From Deltaproteobacteria bacterium (lineage in GTDB: Bacteria; Desulfobacterota; Desulfuromonadia; Desulfuromonadales; BM103): 64,000 nt of DNA. Shown piece after piece: positions 53,311 to 62,204 of this stretch. Within the stretch, counting starts at the first letter, position 1. Every line of letters begins with the position of its first letter. Location of the stretch: the NCBI GenBank assembly GCA_005774545.1, contig VAUL01000004.1:1-64000 (forward strand), in the 5' to 3' direction. The notes beneath the pieces are model-generated. The model did no database searches, was not told the DNA's origin, and saw only the letters and a program-made list of their open reading frames with translations. The translations under genes and the position numbers were made by a program.

Positions 53311-54870
53311 ATGCACCCCGGCTGGTTCGTGCGCGGCGACATCGACGGCTTCTTCGGCCTGTTCGTCGACAATCTCCTGCAACTGATGCTCATTGCCGTC
53401 CTCTGCGGCCAGGTGTGCGGCATGCCCGATGAGCTGATCTTCGGGCGGATCATGCCGGGGGCGGCGCTGTCGATCCTGTTCGGCAACGCCTTCTATACCT
53501 GGCAGGCCAGGCGGCTGGCGCTGCGCACCGGGCGCAGCGACATCACCGCCCTGCCGTACGGGATCAACACCGTCAGCCTGATCGCCTACGTCTTTTTGAT
53601 CATCGCCCCCATCTACTTTCAGACCCAAAATCCCACCCTCGCCTGGCAGGCCGGTCTGTTCGCCTGCCTGGCCAGCGCCGTCCTCGAGTGCGTCGGCGCC
53701 CTGGTCGGCGACTGGCTGCGCCGGCACACCCCGCGGGCCGCGCTCCTTTCGTGCCTGGCCGGCATCGCCATCACCTTCATCGCCATGGGCTTCGTCTTCC
53801 AGATCTTCGCCATGCCGGCCATCGCCGTCATCCCGGCGCTGTTCGTGATCATGGTCTACGGCGGTCAGGTCAAGCTGCCGCTGGGGGTGCCCGGCGGGTT
53901 CGTCGCCGTACTGCTCGGCGTGGCCCTCGGCTGGGGACTGCGCCTGGCCGGGCTGCCGTACTTCCAGCCGCTGGACGCCCCCTACACGTTCGCCATCCAC
54001 CTGCCGCAGCCGGCGGTGGGCGACATGCTCGCTTTCCTGAGCAACGGCGAGGGGTGGAAGTACTTCTCGGTGATCGTGCCGATGGCGCTGTTCAACGTGA
54101 TCGGCTCGCTGCAGAACCTGGAGAGCGCCGAGGCCGCCGGCGACCGCTTCGAAACCCGTTCGTCGCTCCTGGCCAACGGCCTCGGTTCGATGGTGGCGGC
54201 AGTGCTGGGCAACCCCTTTCCGACCACGATCTACATCGGGCACCCGGGGTGGAAGGCGATGGGGGCGCGCTGGGGGTACTCGCTGCTCAACGGTGTGGTG
54301 ATCACGCTGCTGTGCCTGATCGGCGGGGTCACGCTGGTCCTCAAGGTGGTGCCGCTGGAGGCGATGATCGGCATCCTCCTGTGGATCGGCCTGATCATCA
54401 CCGCCCAGGCCTTCCAGGAGGTGCCGAAGAAGCACAGTGCGGCGGTGGCCCTCGGCCTGATCCCGGCGCTGGCCGCCTGGGGGCTGCTGCTGATCGAGAC
54501 CGCCCTGCGCAAGGCGGGGGTAAGCCTGTTCGAGGCCGCGCCCAGGTTCGGCGGCGACCTCTACATCTACGGGGTCATCGCCCTGAGCCAGGGGTTCATG
54601 CTCACCTGCATGGTGCTGTCGGCGATCATGGTCTTCATCGTCGAGCGCCAGTTTTTCAAGGCGGCGCTGTGGACCCTGGTGGCGGCGCTGCTGGCGTTTT
54701 TCGGCGTGATCCACGCCTATGACCTGACGCCGGCGGGGGTGCAGAACAAGTTCGGCCCCGGCGCCGCCGCCGATTTCGCCCTGGCCTACCTGGGTGCGGC
54801 GCTGCTGCTGGTCGCCCTGCACCGCTACAACCGGCGGCACGCCGACGAGAAGACCGGCCTGGTGGCGTGA
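53311..54870 (+). CDS. NCS2-like purine/uracil permease
   Basis: A 519-residue membrane protein with about 12-14 helices. DITALPYGINTVSLIAYVF (about 71-89), PMALFNVIGSLQNLESAEAAGD (about 251-272) and GNPFPTTIYIGHPGWKAMGAR (about 304-324) are motifs of the AzgA/NCS2 nucleobase transporter group. AAGGAGG precedes the start. Substrate unproven; neighbour is a uracil-DNA glycosylase, perhaps by chance. Confidence 0.75.
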   Translation: MHPGWFVRGDIDGFFGLFVDNLLQLMLIAVLCGQVCGMPDELIFGRIMPGAALSILFGNAFYTWQARRLALRTGRSDITALPYGINTVSLIAYVFLIIAPIYFQTQNPTLAWQAGLFACLASAVLECVGALVGDWLRRHTPRAALLSCLAGIAITFIAMGFVFQIFAMPAIAVIPALFVIMVYGGQVKLPLGVPGGFVAVLLGVALGWGLRLAGLPYFQPLDAPYTFAIHLPQPAVGDMLAFLSNGEGWKYFSVIVPMALFNVIGSLQNLESAEAAGDRFETRSSLLANGLGSMVAAVLGNPFPTTIYIGHPGWKAMGARWGYSLLNGVVITLLCLIGGVTLVLKVVPLEAMIGILLWIGLIITAQAFQEVPKKHSAAVALGLIPALAAWGLLLIETALRKAGVSLFEAAPRFGGDLYIYGVIALSQGFMLTCMVLSAIMVFIVERQFFKAALWTLVAALLAFFGVIHAYDLTPAGVQNKFGPGAAADFALAYLGAALLLVALHRYNRRHADEKTGLVA

Positions 54871-54945
54871 TTCGCTGCCGGAGTGCGGCAGGAGAGGCTG
54901 GGTGAACAGGTGCGAGTTCCTTGCCTAAAACCCCCGGGAGCGTGA

Positions 54946-54967
54946 CGGCGGGGAGCTCTCCCCGCCG
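54946..54967. terminator. Hairpin between convergent genes
   Basis: Perfect 10-bp stem CGGCGGGGAG with a two-base loop. Without a long T-run. Confidence 0.45.
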
Positions 54968-54984
54968 GGTATGAAAAGCAATTT

Positions 54985-55692
54985 TCAAGCCACCAGGCGA
55001 CCCGCTGCCGCGTCCTCTGCCGTCATGAAGGCCAGCCCGTCCCGCACCCGGATGATCTGCTCCGCCCGGGCGGCGATCTCGGCGTTGTGGGTCACCAGGA
55101 CCACGGTCGTCCCTTCGGCGTGCAGGCTTTTGAGGATCGCCAGGATCTCCGCCTCCGCTTCCGAATCGAGATTGCCGGTCGGCTCGTCCATGAGCAGCAG
55201 CGGCGGGTTGTTGGCCAGCGCCCGGGCGATCGCCACCCGCTGCTGCTGTCCCCCCGAGAGCTGTGCCGGACGGTAATCCGCCCGGTCGGCAAGGCCGACG
55301 CGGGCGAGCAGGTCCCCGGCGCGTGCCGTCTGCCGGCTGCCCGGCACCCCCGCCAGCATCAGCGCCAGCTCGACATTCTCCCGCGCGGTCAGGTTGTTCA
55401 GCAGGTTGAAGAACTGGAAGACGAAGCCGATCTTGCGGGAACGGACTTCGGCCAGGGCGCGTTCGTCGAGGGTGTCGAGTGCAATGCCGTCGAGGGATAC
55501 GGAGCCGCTGGTGGGGCGGTCGAGACCGCCGAGAAGGTGCATCAGGGTGCTTTTGCCGTGCCCCGACGGGCCGATGATGCAGGTGAAGGAGCCGCGCGGA
55601 ATTGTCAGCGTCACGCCGCGCAAGGCCGGGGTGACAACGCTGCCGCGCTGGTAGTTTTTGGTGAGCTGCCGGCAGGTGATGATGTCATTCAT
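54985..55692 (-). CDS. ABC transporter ATP-binding protein (MacB/LolD type)
   Basis: A 235-residue ATPase. Walker [24 protein letters not shown], with His in place of the usual Ser, signature [16 protein letters not shown], Walker [13 protein letters not shown]. The match is to the LolD/MacB class that couples to FtsX-type permeases. It overlaps the permease gene by 8 bases. Confidence 0.92.
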   Translation of the reverse strand: MNDIITCRQLTKNYQRGSVVTPALRGVTLTIPRGSFTCIIGPSGHGKSTLMHLLGGLDRPTSGSVSLDGIALDTLDERALAEVRSRKIGFVFQFFNLLNNLTARENVELALMLAGVPGSRQTARAGDLLARVGLADRADYRPAQLSGGQQQRVAIARALANNPPLLLMDEPTGNLDSEAEAEILAILKSLHAEGTTVVLVTHNAEIAARAEQIIRVRDGLAFMTAEDAAAGRLVA

Positions 55693-56848
55693 AGCTGATG
55701 GCCTCCACGGGCGAGAGCCGTGACGCGCGCCAGGCCGGATAAAGACCGGCGAGCACGGCGACCGCCGCCGAAAAGAGTATCGCTCCGCCAATGACCAGCG
55801 GATCGGGAAGGCCGATCCCTCCCGACCCCTTGACGAAGCTGGTAAAGGCGTTCTGTTCCAGGTGCGGAGCCACCGCGAGGGTGAACAGCAGGCCGCTGCC
55901 TACGCCGCAAACGCCGCCGAGCAGGCCGTAGAGTCCGGATTCCACCAGGAACAGCGTGAAGATGGTGCGGCGCGTCGCACCCAGCGCCTGGAGGATGCCG
56001 ATCTCGCGCTTGCGCTCGTAAGTGGCGGTCAGCATGGTGTTGACGATGCCGAAGGCGGCGGCGAGCACGGCGACGGCGGCAATCAGCTGCAGCGTGACGT
56101 TCACCGAGCCGACGATGGCGAGCACCGAAGCCAGCATCTGCCGGTCGGAGACCACGCCAAGGCTGACCTGTTCGCGAATCCGCTCGATCGCCAGGTCGAT
56201 GCCGGTGACATCGTCGACCTTGACAGCCAGATAGGAGACGTGGCTGCCGGTGCCGAACAGGCGCTGGGCCGTGGCCAGCGGGAGGAACACCGTCACGTCG
56301 TCCTTGCCGCCGGTGGCGGCGAGCACCCCTTTCACCGGCAGCGCCTCGCCGCGCACCACGACCTTCCCGCCCGGCTGCAGCCGGAACTGCTCGGCCGCTT
56401 CCGCGCCCAGCAGCACCGCGATTTCATCCGTGGCGGCCAGATCGCTGCCCGCGGCGATCTGCCACCCCTTGAAGGCGCGCATTTCGTCCGGGAGGATGCC
56501 GCTGACCGATACCGGCCGGTTGTTGATCGCGCTCTTCTCGGCGAGGACCGGGACGACCGTCATGCCGGGGAGCGCCTTCACCCTGGCGTACTCTTCCATG
56601 GTGATGTTCGACGGCAGGACTTCGCCGGTGAGGATGGAGACCTGCTCGTAGGCGCAGGAGCCCTTGGGGGTGACGACCAGGTTGGCGCCGAGGGCGTTGG
56701 CTTCGCGCATCACCTCCTGTTTCAGGCTGCCGCCCAGGGCCAGGAAGGTGACGAACGCGCCGATGCCGATGGTGATCCCGAGCAGCGTGAAGACAAACCG
56801 CCCCCGTCGGCGCGTCATGTTGTTGACCACCAGTTTCGGGAGATTCAT
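55685..56848 (-). CDS. FtsX-domain ABC transporter permease (MacB type)
   Basis: A 387-residue permease with one N-terminal helix, a large periplasmic domain (about 45-260) and three C-terminal helices with the FtsX motif NTMLTATYERKREIGILQALGATR. RRGRFVFTLLGITIGIGAFV begins the N-terminal helix. Together with the ATPase it forms a mechanotransmission-type transporter for lipoproteins, peptides or drugs. Confidence 0.9.
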   Translation of the reverse strand: MNLPKLVVNNMTRRRGRFVFTLLGITIGIGAFVTFLALGGSLKQEVMREANALGANLVVTPKGSCAYEQVSILTGEVLPSNITMEEYARVKALPGMTVVPVLAEKSAINNRPVSVSGILPDEMRAFKGWQIAAGSDLAATDEIAVLLGAEAAEQFRLQPGGKVVVRGEALPVKGVLAATGGKDDVTVFLPLATAQRLFGTGSHVSYLAVKVDDVTGIDLAIERIREQVSLGVVSDRQMLASVLAIVGSVNVTLQLIAAVAVLAAAFGIVNTMLTATYERKREIGILQALGATRRTIFTLFLVESGLYGLLGGVCGVGSGLLFTLAVAPHLEQNAFTSFVKGSGGIGLPDPLVIGGAILFSAAVAVLAGLYPAWRASRLSPVEAISYE

Positions 56849-56850
56849 GC

Positions 56851-57243
56851 TCACCCCCCGAGCCGGTGCTGCCGCACGATCTTCAGTTCGCTGGCGGTAA
56901 AGACGTATCCGCCCTGCACCTGGGTAAAGCTGCCGGTGACGTGAACTTCGTCACCGATCTGCGGCAGGGGGCCCTGGTACTTGACCGGCAGGAGCGGCTG
57001 GTTGCAGTTCGGCGTGGTGCACTGCAACTCCTTCAGATCCATGAGGCCGAAAACGGTGGTGTCGGTTCGCGAAAAGGCTTTGGTGACGCCGACGATGCTG
57101 ATGACACCGCTGTAGGCGGCGGGGTCGGCGCTGGCTTCGTTGACGTTGATAAGGGTTTTGGACTCGTTGCAGCCGCCGAGTGCGACCAGGCCGGCCATGG
57201 CCAATGCGGCAACAAGAAGCGACGTCCGCAGGGAACGCTTCAT
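56851..57243 (-). CDS. Lipoprotein with OB-fold-like domain
   Basis: A 130-residue lipoprotein with lipobox ALGGC (Cys about 25). The mature part has INVNEASADPAAYSGVISIVG and GDEVHVTGSFTQVQGGYVFTASEL, an OB-fold-like pattern as in periplasmic nucleic-acid-binding-like domains. A TTPNC pair of Cys may form a disulfide. Its stop is 2 bases before the permease ATG. Probably a subunit of the ABC system. Confidence 0.75.
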   Translation of the reverse strand: MKRSLRTSLLVAALAMAGLVALGGCNESKTLINVNEASADPAAYSGVISIVGVTKAFSRTDTTVFGLMDLKELQCTTPNCNQPLLPVKYQGPLPQIGDEVHVTGSFTQVQGGYVFTASELKIVRQHRLGG

Positions 57244-57356
57244 GGGGTGGATCCTTTCGGTTGGAGAGAGAGTTGTCGGCGGTCAGCCGACGCACGCCCG
57301 TGCGGACGGTCCCGGCAGGCCGGGCCGTCGGCGGCGGTGCGTCGATGCGGGCGGGA

Positions 57357-57680
57357 TCAGGCGGTTTCCGGAGGGTGGTCGATGGTGCGGTAATCGCCGC
57401 CGTTCAAGGGCGCCACGCTCTCCCGCCGGAGAATGAACAACTCCGTGGAGGCGGTGACGGCCGCCGGTACTTCATGCAGGACGATACTGAGGCAGACGGG
57501 ACATTGGCAGTCCGGCTCGCCGCAGTGGCCGCCGTCCGTGGCCGGCTGCGGTTCCGGGGCCGGGCAGCAGGTCTCGGCCGGAGCCTTGCCGGCCATGGCC
57601 GCGGGGATGAATGCCCCCTGGCCCGACAGGGTCAGCGCGAGTATCAAGGCGGTGGCAAGGCGCAATACGACCGAATGCAT
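57357..57680 (-). CDS. Exported Cys-rich protein
   Basis: A 107-residue protein. Signal peptide MHSVVLRLATALILALTLS to AMAGKA (about 31), then TCCPAPEPQP and GGHCGEPDCQCPVCLS, six or more Cys that may bind metal. First gene of the ABC operon. The promoter leaves almost no leader, so the message may be leaderless. Function unknown. Confidence 0.65.
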   Translation of the reverse strand: MHSVVLRLATALILALTLSGQGAFIPAAMAGKAPAETCCPAPEPQPATDGGHCGEPDCQCPVCLSIVLHEVPAAVTASTELFILRRESVAPLNGGDYRTIDHPPETA

Positions 57681-57687
57681 ACTAAAT

Positions 57688-57716
57688 AGATAAACAATAT
57701 GGCCAGGTAAAGTCAA
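57688..57716 (-). promoter_or_regulatory. sigma-70-type promoter of the Cys-rich/ABC operon
   Basis: Minus-strand TTGACT (57711-57716), 17-nt spacer, TTATCT (57688-57693). The start site would fall at or within a few bases of the ATG at 57680. Confidence 0.5.
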
Positions 57717-57764
57717 GAGGTCGGTCAAGAATGACGGGGCTGTTTCCCGGAAGGCGGCTTTCCC

Positions 57765-57793
57765 TTGACATCGCCCGGCGGAGTCATTAGATT
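57765..57793 (+). promoter_or_regulatory. sigma-70-type promoter of the manganese riboswitch transcript
   Basis: TTGACA (57765-57770), 17-nt spacer, TAGATT (57788-57793). Transcription should begin at about 57800, just where the aptamer P1 begins. Confidence 0.75.
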
Positions 57794-57800
57794 GATAGAC

Positions 57801-57904
57801 GTAAAGGGGAGTAGTTATCGGCCGGGGCTTTCGGCCGACCCGGTTTCGTCACTACGGCCGCAAGGCCCGGAACCGGGGCAGTCAGCTGCCAACAAGACCT
57901 TTAC
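57801..57904 (+). promoter_or_regulatory. Manganese riboswitch (yybP-ykoY)
   Basis: P1 GTAAAGG (57801-57807) pairs perfectly with CCTTTAC (57898-57904). The conserved AAAGGGGAGTAG loop and the TCACTACGGCCGCAAGGCC segment of yybP-ykoY RNAs are both present. The 3' strand of P1 is also the 5' strand of the terminator, so Mn2+ binding that stabilises P1 should prevent termination, an ON switch. The downstream TerC-family gene is a known target class. Confidence 0.92.
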
Positions 57905-57938
57905 CCAGGGCAAGCGTGCCGGGGGTAAAGGTCTTTTT
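57896..57938 (+). terminator. Riboswitch-controlled terminator
   Basis: AGACCTTTACCC (57896-57907) with GGGTAAAGGTCT (57923-57934), followed by TTTTT. Mutually exclusive with aptamer P1. Confidence 0.92.
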
Positions 57939-57984
57939 CGTTACCCCCGGCGAAAGACCAACAGATCGATCGTCGGAGGCAACC

Positions 57985-58845
57985 ATGATCAACAGGCTTA
58001 AAACCACTCTGCTCCTCTCGCTGCTCACCGTGCTGATGGTCCTGATGGGGAGCGCCATCGGCGGCCAGGCCGGCATGCTCTTCGCGTTTGTTCTGGCCCT
58101 GGCCATGAACTTCTTCTCCTACTGGTTCTCGGACAAGATCGTCCTGAAGATGTACGGGGCGCAGGAGGTCGGCGCCCACGACCATCCGGCCTTCTACGCC
58201 ATGGTGCAGCGCCTGGCCCTCCGGGCCGGCCTGCCGATGCCGCGCGTCTACATCATCCCCTCCGAGAGCCCCAACGCCTTCGCCACCGGCCGTAACCCGC
58301 AGCACGCCGCGGTCGCGGCGACCGAGGGGATTCTGCGCATCCTGACCCCGGACGAACTGGAAGGGGTGATGGCCCACGAGCTGGCGCACGTGCAGAACCG
58401 CGACATCCTGGTCGGCACCATCGCCGCCACCTTCGCCGGCGCGATCTCCATGCTCGGCAACATGCTGCAGTGGGGGGCGCTCCTCGGGGCCGGGCGGAGC
58501 GACGACGAGGAAGGTGCCGGCGGGTTGATCGGCTCGCTGGTCATGGCCATCGTCGCGCCACTGGCGGCCATGCTGATCCAGATGGCGGTGTCGCGTTCCC
58601 GCGAGTACCTGGCCGATGAAACCGGGGCACGCATCTGCGGTCAGCCGCTGGCCCTGGCCAACGCCCTGCGCAAGCTGCATGCGGCGTCGCACCTGCTGCC
58701 GATGCAGGGTGCCAGGCCGGCCTCGGCGCACCTGTTCATCGTCAACCCCTTGAGCGGCGGCGCGTTCCTGAAGCTCTTCTCGACCCACCCGCCGATGGAG
58801 GAGCGCATCGCCCGCCTGGAAGAGCTGGCGCGGAGCGGGCGCTGA
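57985..58845 (+). CDS. htpX: Membrane zinc metalloprotease HtpX
   Basis: A 286-residue inner-membrane protease that helps degrade misfolded membrane proteins. The zinc motif is [10 protein letters not shown] (about 132-136), the third ligand in [11 protein letters not shown] (about 208). Two N-terminal and two central membrane segments. GGAGG precedes the ATG. It is the first gene under the manganese riboswitch, followed by a TerC-family gene after 87 bases. Confidence 0.95.
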   Translation: MINRLKTTLLLSLLTVLMVLMGSAIGGQAGMLFAFVLALAMNFFSYWFSDKIVLKMYGAQEVGAHDHPAFYAMVQRLALRAGLPMPRVYIIPSESPNAFATGRNPQHAAVAATEGILRILTPDELEGVMAHELAHVQNRDILVGTIAATFAGAISMLGNMLQWGALLGAGRSDDEEGAGGLIGSLVMAIVAPLAAMLIQMAVSRSREYLADETGARICGQPLALANALRKLHAASHLLPMQGARPASAHLFIVNPLSGGAFLKLFSTHPPMEERIARLEELARSGR

Positions 58846-58932
58846 GCCGGTGATGACAACGGTTTTGAATAATGGTCTGACGACTGGCGAACCGCCGGTC
58901 GTGCGCTACCCTTGTGAAGGGGAGGATCGGTG

Positions 58933-59877
58933 ATGGATACGCTTTGGATGTGGCTCGGTTTCAACCTGTTCGTACTGGTTCTTTTGGCCCTCGACCTCGG
59001 CATCCTGCACCGCAAGGATCACGCCGTGGGGATCCGCGAGGCGCTGCTGCTCAGCCTCGGCTACTTCGTGCTGGCCCTGCTCTTCGGCGCCGGCGTCTAC
59101 CACTACATGGGCGCCGAGGCCGGTTTCCAGTTCTTCACCGGCTACCTGATCGAGAAGACGCTGAGCGTCGACAACATCTTCGTCTTCGTCCTGATCTTCA
59201 GCTTCTTCGCGGTGCCGGCGCAGTATCAGCACCGGGTGCTGTTCTGGGGGATTCTCGGTGCCCTGGTGATGCGCGCGACCATGATCCTGGTCGGGGCCGC
59301 GGTCATCCAGGCGTTCCACTGGGTGCTCTACCTGTTCGGCGCCTTCCTGGTCTTCACCGGGATCAAGATGCTGCTTACCATCAACGCCAAGCCCGACCTG
59401 GCGAACAACCGGGTGGTACTCTTTCTGCGCCGGCGCTTCCGGGTCACCGAGGAGTTCGTCGGCAACCGCTTCTTCGTGCGGCGCGATGGGCTGCTCTACA
59501 TGACCCCGCTGATGCTGGTGCTGATCCTGGTGGAGGTGACCGACCTGGTCTTCGCCGTCGACTCGATCCCGGCGATCTTCGCCATCACCACCGACCCGTT
59601 CATCGTCTACACCTCCAACGTCTTCGCCATCCTTGGTCTGCGCGCCCTCTATTTCGCCCTGGTCGGCATCATCCACCGCTTCCATTACCTCAAGTACGGG
59701 CTGTCGCTGGTGCTGATGGTGGTCGGCGCCAAGATGCTGCTCAACGCCTGGTTCGGCGCCAAGGTCATCCCCACCGAGGTCGCGCTGCTGATCACCGCCG
59801 CGCTGATCGGCGGCTCGATGCTGGTTTCGATGCTCAAGACCAGGGAGTTGCCGAAGGATGCTTCAGGCGGGTCCTGA
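58933..59877 (+). CDS. TerC/Alx-family membrane protein, probable manganese exporter
   Basis: A 314-residue protein with about nine helices. It has EKTLSVDNIFVFVLIFSFF (about 74) and ILVEVTDLVFAVDSIPAIFAIT (in part; about 198), the TerC motifs with the paired acidic residues. Family members such as Alx and MntP-like TerC proteins are linked to Mn2+ and are often controlled by yybP-ykoY RNAs. The ATG at 58933 follows GGGGAGG; a GTG three bases earlier is less likely. Ends one base from the convergent gene. Confidence 0.92.
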   Translation: MDTLWMWLGFNLFVLVLLALDLGILHRKDHAVGIREALLLSLGYFVLALLFGAGVYHYMGAEAGFQFFTGYLIEKTLSVDNIFVFVLIFSFFAVPAQYQHRVLFWGILGALVMRATMILVGAAVIQAFHWVLYLFGAFLVFTGIKMLLTINAKPDLANNRVVLFLRRRFRVTEEFVGNRFFVRRDGLLYMTPLMLVLILVEVTDLVFAVDSIPAIFAITTDPFIVYTSNVFAILGLRALYFALVGIIHRFHYLKYGLSLVLMVVGAKMLLNAWFGAKVIPTEVALLITAALIGGSMLVSMLKTRELPKDASGGS

Positions 59878-60834
59878 TCAGCCGGGGGTTGCGGGCTTGC
59901 GGGTGAGTTTCTTGGCGGCGCTGACGACGACCAGGAGCAGGCCGCCGGCAACCAGGCCGGTCAGCGCGCTGAACAGGGTGGGGGCCAGTGCCGCCAGGAC
60001 GGGCCCGACGGCCGGCACGCCGCGCATGGCGGCGGCGACCGCCTCCAGCAGGCCGTGGGCGCCGGGCAGGCCGTGTGCCAGGATTCCGCCGCCGACCAGG
60101 AACATCGCCGCCGTGCCGATGAGCGCCAGCGTCTTCATCAGGTACGGCGCCCCCCGCAACAGCAGCGTGCCGGTCGTCCGCCGCAGGCTCCAGCGTGACC
60201 GGTCGGGAGCCGCATTCAACAGGTGCAGCCCCATGTCGTCGAGCTTGACGATCCCGGCCACCAGTGCGTAGACGCCGACCGTCATCAGCAGGGCGATGCC
60301 GGCCACCACCGCGATCCGGGTGACCATGGCCGCATCCTGTACCGTTCCCAGGGCGATGACGATGATTTCGGCGGAGAGGATGAAGTCGGTGCGGACCGCG
60401 CCCTTGATTTTCTCCTGCTCGAAAGCCACCAGGTCGACCTGCGGGTCGCTCAGCGCCGCGAGCATCGCGGCATGGTCGGCCCGGTCTTCGGCCGGGCTGT
60501 GCAGCAGTTTGTGGGCGACCTTCTCGAACCCTTCGAAGCAGAGGTAGGCGCCGCCGATCATCAGCAGCGGGGTGATCGCCTGGGGGAGGACGGCGCTGAT
60601 CAGCAGGGCCGCCGGCACCAGGATCAGTTTGTTTTTCAGCGAGCCCTTGGCCACGGCCCAGACCACCGGCAGTTCCCGCTCGGCACGGATGCCGCACACC
60701 TGCTCGGCATTCAGCGCCAGATCGTCCCCTAGCACTCCGGCGGTTTTTTTCGCGGCGACCTTGGTGAGCACCGCCACGTCGTCGAGAACCGTGGCGATGT
60801 CGTCAAGCAGGGCGAGCAGGCTGGTTCCGGCCAC
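59878..60834 (-). CDS. DUF808 (YedI-like) inner-membrane protein
   Basis: A 318-residue membrane protein. It starts MAGTSLLALLDDIATVLDDV and has KVAAKKTAGVLGDDLALNAEQV, then about seven helices, as in YedI/DUF808. The function of the family is unknown. It is the last of three minus-strand genes, and its stop meets the TerC-like gene tail to tail. Confidence 0.88.
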   Translation of the reverse strand: MAGTSLLALLDDIATVLDDVAVLTKVAAKKTAGVLGDDLALNAEQVCGIRAERELPVVWAVAKGSLKNKLILVPAALLISAVLPQAITPLLMIGGAYLCFEGFEKVAHKLLHSPAEDRADHAAMLAALSDPQVDLVAFEQEKIKGAVRTDFILSAEIIVIALGTVQDAAMVTRIAVVAGIALLMTVGVYALVAGIVKLDDMGLHLLNAAPDRSRWSLRRTTGTLLLRGAPYLMKTLALIGTAAMFLVGGGILAHGLPGAHGLLEAVAAAMRGVPAVGPVLAALAPTLFSALTGLVAGGLLLVVVSAAKKLTRKPATPG

Positions 60835-60849
60835 AATGTCACTCCTTTG

Positions 60850-62199
60850 CTACCTGGTTTCGATGCCGGGGAGCAGCGTCATCCCCAGAATGTTCCCGAA
60901 AAAGCGCCCGGTTTCGACGTCCGGGCGCTCCTCTCCCGGCTTGAGCGTGGTGATCGCCAGCCGGCCGACGAGGGCCCGTCCCTCGCGGCCGCGCCAGTCG
61001 GCGGTGCGCACCCCCCACAGATTGTGCAGAAGCATCGGTTCGCCGCTGAGCGGGTCAACGCCGAGATAGAGGCCGATGTGCCCTTTGAGCCAGAGCAGGG
61101 TGTAGAACGGCACCCCCTCGCGCAGCAGCCGGGCGCGTTTTCCCGCCGGCTCGACCCCGGCCAGGTCGACGAACGTCCCGCCGCTCTTGGCCTGGTCCGC
61201 GGAGTTGCGGGGGAGCCAGATGCCGAACGGGGTGAAGAGATCGCGGATGGTGGCCGAGCAGTCGCGATTTTCGAACAGCCCGCCCCAGCCGTAGGGTTGG
61301 CCGAGCATGCGGTTGGCGAGGGCCGCGATCCGTGCCGGCTGCAGCGGCAGTGGCTTGATGGCGGCAGCGTCCGCCGTCAGCCAGGCCGTCCTGGCCACCG
61401 CTGCGCCGTTGGCGTCGCGGACCGGCACGAGCACCTGCACCCCGGCTTCGCTCTGTGCCGTCACCGGGAAGATCGCCCCGAGGTGGGCCAGCGCCAGGAA
61501 TTCGCCGGTTTCGTCGCGCAGCGTCACATCGTCGCGCAGAAGCGCCGCGTAACGGCCGGTCCGGTAGGTCGCGCGGAAATCGGCCTCCGCCCAGGCGAGA
61601 TCCTGGACCGGCAGCCAGCCGGCGACGAACCCGGTCTCGGCAAAGACCCAGGCGCCGTCTTGTGATTCGTGGGTGACCAGCAGCGGCGTCCCCGCCCACA
61701 GGGCGGAATTCTGGAAGTAGTCGAAGGGGAAGCCTTCGCCGGCCCTGGCCGGGTCGAGGAAGAACGGGCGCGCGGTCGGGAAGACCCGGCAGGCGGTGTT
61801 GCGCACGGTAATCGCCGGCCGCGCCTGGGACGGGTAGCTCTCCTGCCGCAGCGCCGCCAGCAGCTGCTGCCAGCGGTGCGGCTCGACCGGCTGCAGGTTC
61901 TCCGCGTACCCCTGGCGGCGGCCGTAGGCCGCGACGCCGTAAAAGGCCTCGTCGGCGGGGAGGCTGGCCCGTGCCTGGTGCCAGGGGGCGAAAAAGCGCG
62001 CGTTGTAATCGAGATCGCGACGCGCCTGGTCGCCGGAAGGCAGCAGCGGCAGGTCCGCATCGCCGGGCCGCAGGTAATGCGTCGCGTCCTGCGGGTAGCC
62101 GGAGAGGTCGGCGATCCCTGCCGGCCGGACCGCGCAGCCGGCGAGAATGGCCAGCACCAGGCCGAGCGGCAGGCAGAGGCGTGCGAGGCGGGACGGCAT
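60850..62199 (-). CDS. SH3/NlpC-P60 lipoprotein peptidase
   Basis: A 449-residue lipoprotein with lipobox LAGC (Cys about 22). Residues 30-130 are the stabilising domain, 140-290 hold two SH3b-like domains, and 300-400 the NlpC/P60 papain-like fold with the catalytic Cys in ENRDCSATIRDLF (about 313) and His in KGHIGLYLG (about 373). Such proteins hydrolyse peptide bonds in peptidoglycan. It is 5 bases after the edge gene on the same strand, so they are cotranscribed. Confidence 0.88.
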   Translation of the reverse strand: MPSRLARLCLPLGLVLAILAGCAVRPAGIADLSGYPQDATHYLRPGDADLPLLPSGDQARRDLDYNARFFAPWHQARASLPADEAFYGVAAYGRRQGYAENLQPVEPHRWQQLLAALRQESYPSQARPAITVRNTACRVFPTARPFFLDPARAGEGFPFDYFQNSALWAGTPLLVTHESQDGAWVFAETGFVAGWLPVQDLAWAEADFRATYRTGRYAALLRDDVTLRDETGEFLALAHLGAIFPVTAQSEAGVQVLVPVRDANGAAVARTAWLTADAAAIKPLPLQPARIAALANRMLGQPYGWGGLFENRDCSATIRDLFTPFGIWLPRNSADQAKSGGTFVDLAGVEPAGKRARLLREGVPFYTLLWLKGHIGLYLGVDPLSGEPMLLHNLWGVRTADWRGREGRALVGRLAITTLKPGEERPDVETGRFFGNILGMTLLPGIETR

Positions 62200-62204
62200 G
62201 TCGA

